Source: Ornithodoros turicata (lineage: Eukaryota; Arthropoda; Arachnida; Ixodida; Argasidae). Taken from it: DNA of 64,000 nucleotides. The notes beneath the pieces are model-generated. The model saw only the letters and a program-made list of their open reading frames with translations. It made no database searches and was not told the origin of the DNA. Of the stretch, positions 12,770-23,110 are shown one piece after another (position 1 is the first letter of the stretch; each line of letters starts with the position of its first letter). Both the position numbers and the translations under genes were made by a program. Where the stretch lies: assembly GCF_037126465.1 (NCBI RefSeq), contig NW_026999468.1, positions 124,001-188,000 on the forward strand. The letters are read 5' to 3'.

Positions 12770-12960
12770 TTGATGATGATGATTTCAATTTTTATGGTGC
12801 ATCGACAACAAAGAAAATAATACATCAGAACATTGGTTTGGGTGCAACCAGTTAAAAATGAATATGTTGTTTAATAAATGCATTGGACGAATGTTAAAAC
12901 ATCAGTTTAAAACATGGTTTACAATCCCTGTATCTTCTAAAAATTAAAAAGATTAAAAAC
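12770..12960 (+). repeat. Dispersed GATGATGATGATTTC-type repeat
   Basis: Starts with a GATGATGATGATTTC run followed by TTTTTATGGTGCA and an A-rich region. It resembles a short retroelement, but I see no A/B boxes. Confidence 0.25.
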
Positions 12961-13148
12961 TATTCTAAAAAGAATTATAATCTCTAATTATTATATTGCT
13001 GGGTGAAGGAGCCTAAAGTCTAAGGTGTGTTTCTGATGTGAACATGTAAGAAAATATGCAAAACTGAGAGAGGCTAACCACAGTGCGTGCACTGAGGTTG
13101 TTCCTTCCTGTAAAGTAGAAACCAGTGGATGAGGAACGTGATACTTAC

Positions 13149-13243
13149 CTGTACACCCAGCCGTATCACACTGCACAGATAATTCACTGGGTAGCCCTCA
13201 TGACGAAACCTGTACTGAGAGACCACTTTTGCCTTAAAAACTG
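13149..13243 (-). CDS. Candidate internal exon, possibly decayed THAP exon 2
   Basis: Bounded on the minus strand by TTTGTAG/CAG (acceptor) and GTACAG/GTAAGTATC (near-perfect donor). One frame is open across all 31 codons (VFKAKVVSQYRFRHEGYPV, then NYLCSVIRLGVQ). An alternative acceptor three bases later, in the phase left by the exon at 13778-13846, gives FLRQKW, which resembles the RKKW block of THAP domains, but that frame soon stops. It could be a THAP second exon broken by an indel of a few bases, or an unrelated exon. The VFKAKV string also recalls NTR/TIMP domains. Function unsettled. Confidence 0.3.
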
Positions 13244-13777
13244 CTACAAATAGCACGACACGCTACAAATTATTACTATCGTAACAAGCTGACGATACAG
13301 CTCAGACACAAAGGCGTTATTCAAGTCGCGCCACACCACCGTTACGTAGGATTCTTTGTCACAAATCAAACCAAGGCACAAAACAGTACCAATACATGAA
13401 AAAAGGTGACAATCGTGGTCTCATTATGACGTAATACCGAACTTGTGCGCGAAGGTAATTCAAAGAAATTAATGTGGCACTTGCTTCCGCAAAGAACACC
13501 GTGTACCATGCTAGCAATGCATGCAAAAAAGCGCTCGAGTGCTCGCACATATATTGATGACAACACTACCTGTGTAGTGTAACATGTTCTTTCAAGCATA
13601 TTATGCACTCAAACTGTGTTTGCCGCAAGGTAAAATGGAACTGTGCTCGATTGAACGTCGGAAGAGCGATCAAGCAACCTGCATCCAGTGCTCGTTTTGG
13701 GCAAAAAAACACTTCATAAAGGTCAACTAAATATACAGAATGGACGCCTATTTATTCCTTGATAAAGAGTGACTCAC

Positions 13778-13846
13778 CTGTATAAATGTAGGCCCTCTAT
13801 CCTTGCCAGTACGGTTGGTACGACCGTAATTGCAAGAAGTTGCCAT
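13778..13846 (-). CDS. THAP-type first coding exon (partial gene)
   Basis: Minus-strand ATG at 13846 in good context (GCGATCATGG), 23 codons, then ATACAG/GTGAGTC, a strong donor in phase 0. The peptide begins MATSCNYGRTNRTGKD and ends GPTFIQ. It fits the start of a THAP zinc finger (M-x3-C-x3-C-x-N-R-x-G-K-D ... F): the first Cys is present and the Asn-Arg-..-Lys-Asp block is intact. The second zinc-binding Cys is replaced by Arg, so this copy may be non-functional. A promoter-like repeat (13875-13953) lies just upstream. THAP domains occur in P-element, Kolobok and cellular DNA-binding proteins; which applies is unknown. The rest of the domain may be the damaged exon at 13149-13243. Confidence 0.4.
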
Positions 13847-13874
13847 GATCGCTGTGGCGACTGTTGTGGGTACA

Positions 13875-13953
13875 GTAAGATGGCGGCCGGTTTCTTCACG
13901 CTCGCGCTCCCTATCCGCGATCCAGCCCTTTACAATCGAGATCAGTGGTGAAC
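13875..13953 (-). promoter_or_regulatory. Promoter-like repeat, copy B, upstream of THAP exon
   Basis: Minus strand reads GTTCACCACTGATCTCGATT, GTAAAGGGCTGGATCGCG, ..., GCCGCCATCTTA (YY1-like). It is homologous to copy A at 9937 and sits about 30 bases upstream of the ATG at 13846. Copy A has a TATA-like TATAAAGG where this one has TGTAAAGG. Confidence 0.35.
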
Positions 13954-13959
13954 CGACCT

Positions 13960-16100
13960 CGATCAGCTCAGGTAGCTTAACACTTTTTCATTCTTTCTGT
14001 TTTTAGTATTATTCTTTATTATTTTTGCTTCATTTCCAATTCTAATTCTAATTCAAGCTCAACCGCTCAACGGCTCAACCGCTCAGCGCGCTGACACTAG
14101 CGCAACATAGAGTCAATTAATAGCTGGTATAAAAACAGCGGTTCAATTTCACAGCGTGTAGCAAAGGAACGGAGAACTCTCGCTTCGCTAAGGAGAAAAG
14201 CACTTGAAGTATATTCGTGTTTTATGATTCTTTTTTCCTCTCTCTACGTTCCAGAAACATACAGTTTCTGAGCCTTGACAATATAGTTGCCAGCGCAGTT
14301 GACATACAGAAGTATATACAGATCCCGTACCGTGAAGACCACCACCCCAAACGTGGTTGCCACGGTTTCGGTTTTGGCCCATTTACATGTCAAAATTCAG
14401 GGATGGATATTTTAATACACGTGTGTGTTTCAAAAATTTTAAACGTGGTGTGGATTTTAACTTGGACAGTCACCCATATTGGTAGCTGGCTTTTGTTCGA
14501 GACGTCCTAATTAAAGAGTTAATTAATTAATTTAATTAATTAGTCATCCTATTAGTCATTATAGTCTTTCTTGGAAAAGATATGCGCCTGACCGCAGAAC
14601 CCAACTGTGAAAATAATGTGCTCTCGTGGCATTTTTATAAAACTTTGTCCAAGCTGAAACGCACACACACAAAATAGACAGGGACGTGCCACAAAGGCAT
14701 ACTTCGTGGTCGTAGCCCTTTTTAATACAGATTTTTTTAAAAAATAAAACAACTAGCACTACCCCTACATTAGTTTCGCATTTACGGTATGCGAGTGGAG
14801 GAAAACCTTATCTGCAAGGTATTTTGACATTCTAATTTCCATAATTCACGAAGATGTAATTTTTTTTATGAAGCTGTTTTTCTTTCTTTCGAGAATCAGA
14901 AAGAGCAGAATTGCTGTCCATCTTCCTTCATGTTCATTTTACATATGAGATGAATCCTTCGTATCTGCATGCTTCAACCACAGAGTTGACATTTGTTTGT
15001 AGCGCACCGTTTCAGGTTTTCGATTACGGAGATACCTCGCTCGCACGATTCTACTTCCCTTATTATCGTAGGGGCGTCGGAAGTCCTTCACGGCAAGGAG
15101 GAGCGAGCCTAACCTAACCTAACCTAACCTGAAGGTGAGCACTGCGGGACATGTAGTTAGAGATTGAGAAGTCAGGCATATACAAAAATAGAATCCACTA
15201 GCAATGACTCATCCAAGTGGTCTGATGACGGTGGACGTTATAATGCAGATGGGGAAGGCCATCTCGTGTTCTTGATTACCTTGAGGCGAAAAATCTCGCA
15301 CTAGAGCAGCAGAAACTGAAATGCCTTGTTGATGGTTTCACTAAAGGCGGTAAGACAAATTTATAGAAGTGAGCGTGCGATGGCGTGTTTCCTCATTTTT
15401 ACAAATTTCATATTATCTCCAAAAGTACATTGATTTCTTCGGTAAATGGTGTTTATTGCTGCACTATACGCTCTGTCGACTATTCTAGCCATGGATGAGG
15501 CTAAAACAGCCAGATAAGCTTCACGAGTCATCAAAAGTACCAGCAAACTCCTCGCTGCAGGATAAGAGCTAATTCCACTGAAGGCTTCCTTGCGTTGACC
15601 AAAAACAAGGCAGAGTCCTTTCCTGCAGAGCAAATCTATGTTTTCTTGTACCATATACGCAGGGCAGCTCTATGGCATGTCACTGCTCTCCGTGTCGTAG
15701 GTATGCAGATACATCACGTAGATAGTACCCATTCGGGTGAATTTCGTGTTTTACTCGTCTTCTACGTACTACTTTTTAAACTGGTGTTCGTGTTATTCTG
15801 CGGTAAAAGAGCTGAAATGAAATCTGTCTCGGATGAGACTTGCGGACGAACGATGGGGTGATGGGTTCCTCAGAGCGAAAGTTTGGGGAGGGGGGGGGGG
15901 GGCAAATGATTGCCAAATGATGCTGTAAATTTTGTGTGTGTGTGTGTCTCTGGTTCTGCATTTTTGTGAACATGTGCCATGTTGCCGGCACCCTTGCCCT
16001 CTTCTCACAAAAAGGCCTCAGATATAAAAATGCAGACAAAAAAGTAGAGGACTCCAACTTAACTCCGGATTAACATAACAAGAGAGAACAGAGATGAGGA
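13960..16100. other. Non-coding stretch with interstitial CCTAA repeat
   Basis: AT-rich spacer including an AATTAATTAATTTAATTAATTA block near 14520-14545. A (CCTAA)4-CCT run at 15108-15130 follows AAGGAGGAGCGAG. A G-run lies near 15890 and a (GT)n near 15935. Short frames only. Confidence 0.5.
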
Positions 16101-16119
16101 CACAGGAAACCGGTGTTGA

Positions 16120-16480
16120 TATGCAACCCGCCGAAGAAATGCACGGTGTACTGTGAAGCTTCACAGGAAGGCGCAGGAGCCGTGTTGAAATAATAAGGAA
16201 GAATTGAGAACCAGAACTGCGGAAGAGGAGCACCATGTTATGTATTACTCCCAGAACCTTCACAAGCACCAGATAAATTATTTAGCCATGGAGCTCGAGT
16301 GTCTAGCCATCCTAGGTGCCATCCTAGGTGCCCTTGACAGGCTCTGCTACCCCAATGCCAGTGGTTTAAGATTGTACGGATCATGCAGCACTGATGTGAT
16401 TAAAGGCGATTAAGAAAACACCAGGCCGGGTGTTCCGACGGTTGCTCGCCACATATGATCTCGAAGAACGTAAAAAGGTG
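16120..16480 (+). pseudogene. Ty3/gypsy-type RNase H remnant
   Basis: Frame fragments read EASQEGAGAVLK, then EEHHVMYYSQNLHKHQINYL and AMELECLAIL, then KTPGRVFRRLLATYDLE. These match in order the RNase H of LTR retrotransposons (D/EAS..G.GAVL; ..YYS..L...NY...E.ECLA; ..R..R.L....YD.E). Two stop codons and a frame change break it, and the catalytic Asp of the first motif is Glu here. No LTRs or neighbouring domains were found. Confidence 0.5.
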
Positions 16481-17577
16481 ACAGCAACATCGAAACTGAC
16501 GCGCCATCAGGGACAGCCATAATCAACTTGCTCGACAACAATGACGCCCTACAAGCTCACTTTTCTGATCCGACGATCGCCTCTGAGTGAAGGGAATGTA
16601 GAATATCTATATGCCCACGTCAGTAGTACTTTCGGACCGCAACTTGGGGGAAGGTAGTGAGGGCCTGGACAAGGTATAATTGCAAATAGGTAGTAATTGG
16701 GGTCATCCAGTGAGCCATTCAGTAACGGCTCCCATCAATACACGTGTCCACCTCAGTATTTATCAGCTAACATAACATGTCATACACTGCTCCGCACAAA
16801 AAACGCCATAGCCACTCCAGTGGCCGTGCAAGAACAATAACTAGGTAAATACAAAGCTTACGAACTTCACAGTCACAGTGGAGGAGATAGCACTAAGCCA
16901 CAGCTCTGTTTCCGCAAACATCCGTGCAACCACCCATGCAACCACAATCACACCACACAATCTCGATAGGTAAAGAGATAACTGAGTATCGGTGTGCTGT
17001 TGGTGCATTGTCCTGTTAAGCATGCGCCCATCGTGCTCGAAGAGGCACCCACAGCAGCAGAATTCCCTTCGTAAAAGGGATGCTCCTGCCTAGACTCATC
17101 ACTTCTGGTTGAGTGTACCTAACTAATAGCGTTGCTGGTGCGCTTGTTATGTATGGTCCCCTGTGTCTGTATAATTGCATATATGTATGTATATTTTGAC
17201 ATACATTCGAGTTCCATCATTCAACTGCTAGTTCCATTTTATCACCCGGATACCCGTTCGAGATCGTTCACCTCTGACCTCCTCCCGTAGCAGTGAACGG
17301 AGAGAAGATGCCGCAGAATGGTCTTAATGCGCCTAGTTTGGTCTGTGAATAATCGTCAGGCATGAATATGTTCTTCTTTGCGTGAGAACTGAGCTCTTCG
17401 AAGACTGTTTTCCAGTTCCACAAAGACAGAACCACAGGAACCATGCTGAGTGACTGAGTGTTAACACACCACTGAAAGCGCAGTGTGAAGCCAGTCAAGT
17501 GTATAAGAGAGAAAATACTAGGAGCTCTTTGGCTGCACGTATAGCATATGTTTGTAAGTCAAACGTCGCCATGCCAC

Positions 17578-17621
17578 TACTGGACAGCTGTTTCAGCCTT
17601 CTTGAGCCTAATCAGCAGTAC
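17578..17621 (-). ncRNA. Hammerhead ribozyme, one core change
   Basis: On the minus strand: stem I 5' strand GTACTG, core CTGATTA, stem II GGCT..(CAAGAA)..GGCT, GAAA, short stem III ACAG/CTGT, cleavage triplet GTC, then stem I 3' strand CAGTA. Stem I gives five pairs across the cleavage site. The only core departure is G8 to T (CTGATTA for CTGANGA), which would be expected to abolish or strongly reduce activity. Confidence 0.65.
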
Positions 17622-17691
17622 GCAGGCAGGCAACGTTTGCCACGCAGGCCACGTGACCTTCTGACGCCATCAGCTCAAACGTTTCCTGTCT

Positions 17692-17742
17692 GCGTACTGC
17701 TGATGAGGCCAAAGAAGGCCGAAACAGCTCTTCAAGGCGTCT
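17692..17742 (+). ncRNA. Hammerhead ribozyme-like motif, decayed cleavage arm
   Basis: CTGATGA (17700-17706), stem II GGCC-AAAGAA-GGCC, GAAAC (17721-17725): both conserved core strands are perfect. The stem III/cleavage side reads CAGCTCTTC where the inverted partner has CAGCTGTCC, so the GUH triplet and much of stem I are lost. Confidence 0.6.
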
Positions 17743-17774
17743 TGGACTAGATTGGCCGGAAATTGATGGTCTAT

Positions 17775-18303
17775 AAATGTTTGTTTTAGTTGGTTAAGAT
17801 TCCTTCCCAGGGCATCATCATCTTTGCTTCCGATCGATCCCGAGAACAACTGGAATATTATCTTATCTACAAATTCCAGTCCGCATTAACGAAGACCCTG
17901 GTATATTGTCAACAATAAGAACTGCTTAGATAAGGTACTGCTTCCTTTTCTTTTCTGTTGAGCCGGACTCCTGACACCCTTCCGACCCCAAGGACGATGA
18001 CCTCACGCCTGGACTTGACACAACAACATTACCAAGCTTGACCCTAACGACCGCCAGGTCGCGCGAACCCAGACTCTGACGTCATGCTACACATGTACAA
18101 AAGCTTTAAGACACGCTTCTAATCTCTTAGTCCTGAAGAACCGCCTCAACGTTGACCATAGCCCTAGATATCTTTCTATTAGTTTAAATTGTAATAAATC
18201 TCCCCGTTTTTTTACTTACCCTACCTACGTTGTTTTGCCTTTCATTCCTTCATAACTGTGTTACTTCGTGGCCTTCTGAACTTATATATATATATAGATA
18301 TAT
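17775..18303 (+). mobile_element. Penelope-like element 3' fragment
   Basis: A frame at about 17815-17925 reads FASDRSREQLEYYLIYKFQS, matching the C-terminal end of the PLE endonuclease region seen at 38.9 and 50.8 kb (REQRESYLIYKFQS). Downstream, CAGTC-like sequence then CTGAAGAACCGCC...AACGTTGACC (about 18129-18155) is a collapsed HHR like those in the other PLE terminal repeats. The unit ends against a (TA)n tract at 18285-18303. Confidence 0.6.
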
Positions 18304-18343
18304 AGAACCCGAACCCAAATCGAAATTCCATGACACTGCTGAA

Positions 18344-18492
18344 CGGGGGTGGATCTCGGAATTTCTGGAGGGGGGGGGTCCGCTATGAACACGTGCAAGG
18401 TGCATGCTGGAATTGGTTCATGGAACCCTATGTTAATGTCTGGAATTGAGGGGGGCCGTACCCCTGGACCCCCCTTCCTAGATCCGCCCCTG
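18344..18492. mobile_element. hAT MITE with perfect 8-bp TSD
   Basis: A 149-bp element with GGGGGTGGATCTCGG at the left and the complement of CAGGGGCGGATCTAGG at the right. Flanked by identical octamers CTGCTGAA (18336-18343, 18493-18500). An 8-bp duplication and CAGNGGCGGATC ends are diagnostic of hAT elements. Long G and C runs make a hairpin. Inserted just beyond the PLE fragment. Confidence 0.8.
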
Positions 18493-18727
18493 CTGCTGAA
18501 CCCGAGCTGGAACAGAACAATGCAAAATAATAGCGGTAATCGGTTCGCAACGACACGGTTCGGACAAACAAGAAGTCAGCATAACAGTTCAATAGCCCCT
18601 CAGTCCACAAACAATGACAGACTGGTCTCCATATCATAGATTTTGTAAATTTCCACCTAGCGCAATCAAACGAGGACGTATAGTAAATATGCTTTCAGCG
18701 TCTCTTTTTAATACTTTGAAGCATAGT

Positions 18728-18780
18728 TGTGAGGGCGATGAACCTCCCCACTCTCCAAAGTCAAAATAAAGTTGTTGTTG
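18728..18780 (+). repeat. Retroelement 3' tail (CAAAATAAAGTTGTTGTTG)
   Basis: TCCAAAGTCAAAATAAAG followed by (TTG)n. The same tail, truncated to 31 bp, is inserted in the satellite at 37892-37922 with its own target duplication, so it is an active-type retroelement 3' end. Confidence 0.45.
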
Positions 18781-18980
18781 TCCTTGTGAGCTTCGCGGTC
18801 ATCGTCCCACGTACGCGCTGCGTTGTCCGCTCTTCAGACACGAGCCGCCACGATGACGCTTTGAAACGCTGGGTTTCCCAAGCAAACAACGCGGCCGTCA
18901 TCTGCTACCAACTGCTCATTTTCTGAAAGGCCTCCCATCATCCACCCAATGAAGCGGGAATGCAGTAGGACAGCTGTGTA

Positions 18981-19741
18981 GGGTGTCTGACGTAACGTGT
19001 CAAATAATTACATTTCAAAATGTACACGTCGGAAAATTATGAAGTCAACGGTATTCACCTTCAGAGGTTTTGTTATCGTGTGAGAACACTTTTATGAATT
19101 TTTCGCCATGGGAAATTTAATTTTCCGAATTAAAGTCCCGAAATTACCTAGTCAACCTTACACTTTTTTGACACATTCCGGAAGCACGGGTCGAGTTTAG
19201 CCCACCACGGAAAATTTCATTTCGTTGTACAAGAGTAAGGAGCGAAAAAAAATTGGGAAAAGATCCCATTTCGGGCTGCGCAAAATGCCGCTCGCCTTTC
19301 AGATCCTGTCACAGCGCCTGTTTTTTATCCACAGCGCCTGTTTTTGTCCTGTCACGGATCCTGTGCACAGCGCGACTGTTTTTTATGCGTCGCTTCCTGG
19401 AGCGCTCTGGCCGGATTCGGAAGGCGAGCGGCAATTTACGATGCCCGAAATTGGATATTTTCCCAATTTTTTTCTGTTCCTTAATTTTGTGCCACTAAAT
19501 CAATTTTCCATGGTGGGATAAACCCTACCCGTGCTTCCTGAGTCTGGTCGAAAAAATGTTAGGTTTTCTAGGCATTTTCCGAACTTTAATTCGGAAAATT
19601 AAATTTCTCGTGGCGAAAAATTCATAAAAGTGTCTCACACGATGGCAAAAACTCTCTGAAGGCGAATACCGTTGACCGCATAATTTTCCGGCGCGTAGAC
19701 TTTTCAATATAATTTTTTGACACGTTACCTGAGACACTCTG
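18981..19741. mobile_element. Long-TIR MITE, near-palindromic
   Basis: About 761 bp, flanked by TA (18979-18980; 19742-19743). Ends GGGTGTCTGACGTAACGTGT and complement of CAGAGTGTCTCAGGTAACGT. Similarity between halves extends at least 260 bases inward (for example TTTATGAATTTTTCGCCA against TGGCGAAAAATTCATAAA), so the single strand could fold into one long hairpin. Centre carries repeated CACAGCGCCTGTTTTT. No transposase. Confidence 0.65.
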
Positions 19742-20058
19742 TATAAGACGAAGATGTGATTAAGCCAACTCCCACCATTTCCATTTACACGTAAGCAGTA
19801 AAAATTAAACATGCCTGTATGATTGGTCGTGGTTAGAAAAATATAGTTCTGCTTACTGGTAGTGCAATCATGTTGTGACACATTGCCTTTGTGTTGTGGA
19901 TTAACTGGTCCACACCAGTGAGCTCGAACAGAGCAAGCCTCGCAAACTTGTTTTCTACATGTTTCAGCGTGGTTCCTGATCGATTCACACCGTGAATGCA
20001 GTGTGCCGGGTTAGTACCATCGCCTGTGTAAAGTGCTGTCTATCTTATTTGGTCTCCT

Positions 20059-20829
20059 TTAAGTGTACCTTGCTAGCAGTGTACGTGTGAGAAAAATGAT
20101 TTTGGGAATTACAGTAGCAGGACTACACCGCTTCATCAGCGTGGACGCCATTTGCAAGTGTTCATCCACTTGTCCTTTCTCTGTCCATCCATCCACTTGT
20201 CTGCTCCGCGTCTTAGGGGGACTAATGTGGCGGCCGTAGTAGACGACAATGCGCAATATAGTCACGCGCGCCAGCACATCAGTTGAATCCATACCTGCCT
20301 GGATGCGGCCTGATGCATTCCTTCCCCCGAAACGACGACACGGCGAGGTCCAACAACTGGATTTTAATGAAAGTCGTAAGCTCTGGTAGACATGACGATG
20401 GCCCAGACCAGCCAAGAGAGAGACTATCAGCTCACGTGCTGCCCCGTTTTGTTCGGTTTCGTGCACGAGCCGGACACGTTTGCCCGCGCCCGACGATGAC
20501 TGTGATGATGCCAGTAGAGCGGGACCGACGGTAGCGACACAGTCGTGACTGGCCACACCATCAGCCCCTCCAGAAGATTCCATCATCGATCTGTACTCGT
20601 GTAAGGAACTCGTCCTCTGCACTCCCTTCGTCACAGCGTAGTGATGTGACATGCTCTTGGGTCGGCACGAATAGTGTGTGTGTATGGTGGTACTTGCAAG
20701 CAACGGTGTTGGTAAGAGCAATCTAGAGCGCTCAGAGTTGGAGGAAAGGGTTCCAAATGATACTAGTTGAATGCAGTGAGAGTGCCCTGTTTCGACCAGC
20801 CGAAGATGAAATGTCGTTCCAGAGCGCAC
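20059..20829 (-). other. Longest open frame outside transposons, unassigned
   Basis: 256 codons on the minus strand from 20829. It is rich in Ser, Arg and His with no domain, signal peptide or membrane segment that I recognise. Part of it (20635-20690) reads through a block homologous to the satellite unit (minus strand GTGCCGACCCAAGAGCATGT), so at least that part is repeat. Upstream splice signals are unremarkable. I treat it as probably non-coding. Confidence 0.15.
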
Positions 20830-20989
20830 TAGAGCGATCGGAAGTAACTACTCGAAGACACCATAAGAATCCGAACAATGCCGATAGATGGTTTATCAGC
20901 TTCCCCCCCCCCCCCCCCCCATCATGAGATCAAGCTCAGTACAAGGTCATTGCTTTCTGCAAGATGTCTCTTTCTCTCTCTTTTTTGTA

Positions 20990-21115
20990 ATTGATAATTC
21001 GTTGCTCCCCGTGGTGAGGCAACTATGATCATGAGCGGGGCTACAGTGGTCGGTCTGTGGATCGATTTTGCCCACCTGAGGCTTCTTTTACGTGCACCCA
21101 AAGCTGAACACACGG
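20990..21115. repeat. Dispersed repeat with ACGTGCACCCAAAG motif
   Basis: ATCATGAGCGGGGCTACAG..GTCGGTCTGTGGATCGATTT..CTTTTACGTGCACCCAAAGC..ACACGGG. A shorter relative lies at 50148-50205 (ATCATGAGCGGAGCCACAG..CTGGATCCATTT..AGCACACGG). Probably a retroelement 3' segment. Confidence 0.4.
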
Positions 21116-21352
21116 GACGCCGTATTTAATGTGCATTGAAAAGACGGCGTTTCTAAGCATGTATAGGATAATGTGGAGCAAGATGAGACATTTTTATCCT
21201 GACCATCCTGTTCATCTCAAAGTTGCAAAACAGAACACAAACGACGAGTGAATACGATAGTAGTCTTTTCACTTGTTGTCCTTGTCCTATGTTGCACCTT
21301 TGGGATGAATAGACAACGCTAATTAAACCCCGCAGTGCTACTTTATAGTATC

Positions 21353-23110
21353 TACGAGGCGTGTTCAAGTCAAACCGTGACTTTTCATTTTTCGCAAAAG
21401 TAAAATGAACTTACAGGCGAGAAATTAGTTTTATTTTTCAACGTAATCTCCAGCTGCACTAATGCACTTGTCCCAGCGTTTCACGAGGGCTTGGATTCCA
21501 GCAGCGTAGAAATCTTTACCGGCGCGTAGCAGCCATGATCGGACCGCATTCTTGCCCTCATCGTTGCAGCTGAAGTGCCGGCCCCAAGGAACGCCTTCAG
21601 TGGCCCGAAGAGATGGAAATCGCTGGGAGCGAAGTCTGGAACGTATGGGGGATGTGGCAGCAACTCCCAGCCAAGTTCCTGTAAGCTACGTGTCGTGGGT
21701 TGAGCGGAATGCGGTCGTGCATCTTCCTGTAGGAGGAGGACTTCTTTGGTGGCGAGGCCCGGCTGCTTTTGCTTCAGCGCCTTATGCACATCCCTGAGAA
21801 CCTGGCAGTAATATGCACTATTGAGGGTGGTACAGGTCCCGACAAAAGTTTACGGAACACGCGAGCAGTGTATTTTCTCCTCGGTACGGCACCCTAGCGG
21901 CAAGCGGAAGCTGGCGAAATCAGGCCAGTTCACTGCCTCAGAGGGGTGGACGACTGCGCTCTTAGCGACACACAGCGGTAGTTTCGGTATGATTACTGTT
22001 GTATGTGCCCGCGAAGTGAGTTGTATTTAACCGTTGCGCTTGTCAACAACTCGTGACTCAACGTCAGTTGTTTATCAACCAATCAATTATCAATGTCAGT
22101 GTCAATTGTTTATCAGCTCGTCACGCGTCGTCCATAGTAAAGCAACTGTTTACAAGATATCTTTCTTTCTCTTGTCTACATATCACGGCTTTCTAATAAA
22201 AGCAATACGCCATAAAGTGTTGCTACCATGATTCATCCTTGTTATCACGATGATAGCGGCGATCTCCCTGTCTCAACAACCGTCGAATCACGTGTTGTTG
22301 GCGAGCACAACAGTAAAATCCAACTTACTTTGCGGGCACATACAACAGTAATCATACCGAAACGACCGCAGTGTGTCGCTAAGAGCGCAGTCGTCCACCC
22401 CTCTGAGGCAATGAACTGGCCTGATTTCGCCAGCTTCCGCTTGCCGCTAGGGTGTCGTACCGAGAAGGAAATACACCGCTCGCGTGTTCCGTAAACTTTT
22501 GTCGGGACCTGTACCACTGGGCAGAAAATCAACATGAACAACGCCAGCCTTGTCCCAGAAAATCGTAGCCATGACTTTACCCGCAGACGGGGTGCTTCGG
22601 AACTTCTTGGGGGCTGGCGAGCCCGGATTGTTTTGATGCGCGTTTAGACGCTGGGGTGAAATGGTGCACCCACGTTTCATCGCACGTGATGATCCGGTCA
22701 AGGAAGGGCTGTCCTTCCGTGTCAAACGGTACCTTTGCTCTTGCGAGATTTCCACTCTTCTCTGCCGGTCAGACACGGAGGACTGCCCCGAGACCCAACG
22801 GCCACTAACTTTCCGAAACTGGAGGTCCACAGAAAGGCCCGTCTTTCGAGCCAGTTCGAGACATGTTATACGTTGGTCCTTCATGATCAAGCGCTCCGCA
22901 AGTTGCATGTTCTCAGGAACTCTGACACTGAGCTCTGAGTCACCCCGGCAGGGATCGTCTTGCACTGATGTACGGCCGTCTCGGAACCGTTTGCACCACT
23001 CAAACGCTTTGCTGCGGCTAAGTCTATGGTGGCCATACTGAGCCTGAAGTCTTCTGTGAATTTCAGATGACTTTACGCCTTTATTCACGAGAAACTTCAT
23101 GACAATTCAC
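21353..23110 (-). pseudogene. mariner transposase pseudogene, split by a MITE
   Basis: Minus-strand mariner-family DDD transposase. The N-terminal helix-turn-helix region starts MKFLVNKGVKSSEIHRRL at 23100. The first catalytic Asp lies in CDETW (22684-22670) in a shifted frame. FFxxPSAGKVMATIFWDKAG follows. After the inserted element, the chain resumes with NSAYYCQVL, EDARPHSA, and YVPDFAPSDFHLF. The usual HDNARPH is QEDARPH here, so the second catalytic Asp is Glu. Several frameshifts are present. The 3' end is marked by TACGAGGCGTGTTCAAGTC at 21353; I found no matching 5' inverted repeat. Non-functional. Confidence 0.85.
21833..22511. mobile_element. Tc1/mariner-type MITE nested in mariner
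   Basis: A 679-bp element with ends CAGGTCCCGACAAAAGTTT and inverted repeats of about 230 bp at high identity. It is flanked by TA on both sides (21831-21832, 22512-22513). Removing the element and one TA rejoins the host transposase in frame at PSGT/TLNSAYY, which confirms the boundaries. No transposase inside. Confidence 0.85.

Larger units (their letters stand above)
17440..17760. repeat. Inverted pair of hammerhead-ribozyme repeats
   Basis: A minus-oriented unit (17621 down to about 17440) lies head-to-head with a plus-oriented partial unit (17690-17760). The minus unit shows the block order of the large satellite further right: HHR, then CATATGCTATACGTGCAGCC, AAAGAGCTC, and GGCTTCACACTG. 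The centre (17622-17691) is an imperfect palindrome (GCAGGCAGGCAACGTTT ... AAACGTTTCCTGTCTGC). A PLE fragment follows immediately. Confidence 0.7.

Noticed and set aside
20059..20829. 256-codon frame as a gene
   Set aside because: Contains a satellite-related block, biased composition and no recognisable domain.
20900..20920. C-run as a regulatory site
   Set aside because: Plain homopolymer of uncertain length; likely sequencing- or polymorphism-prone.
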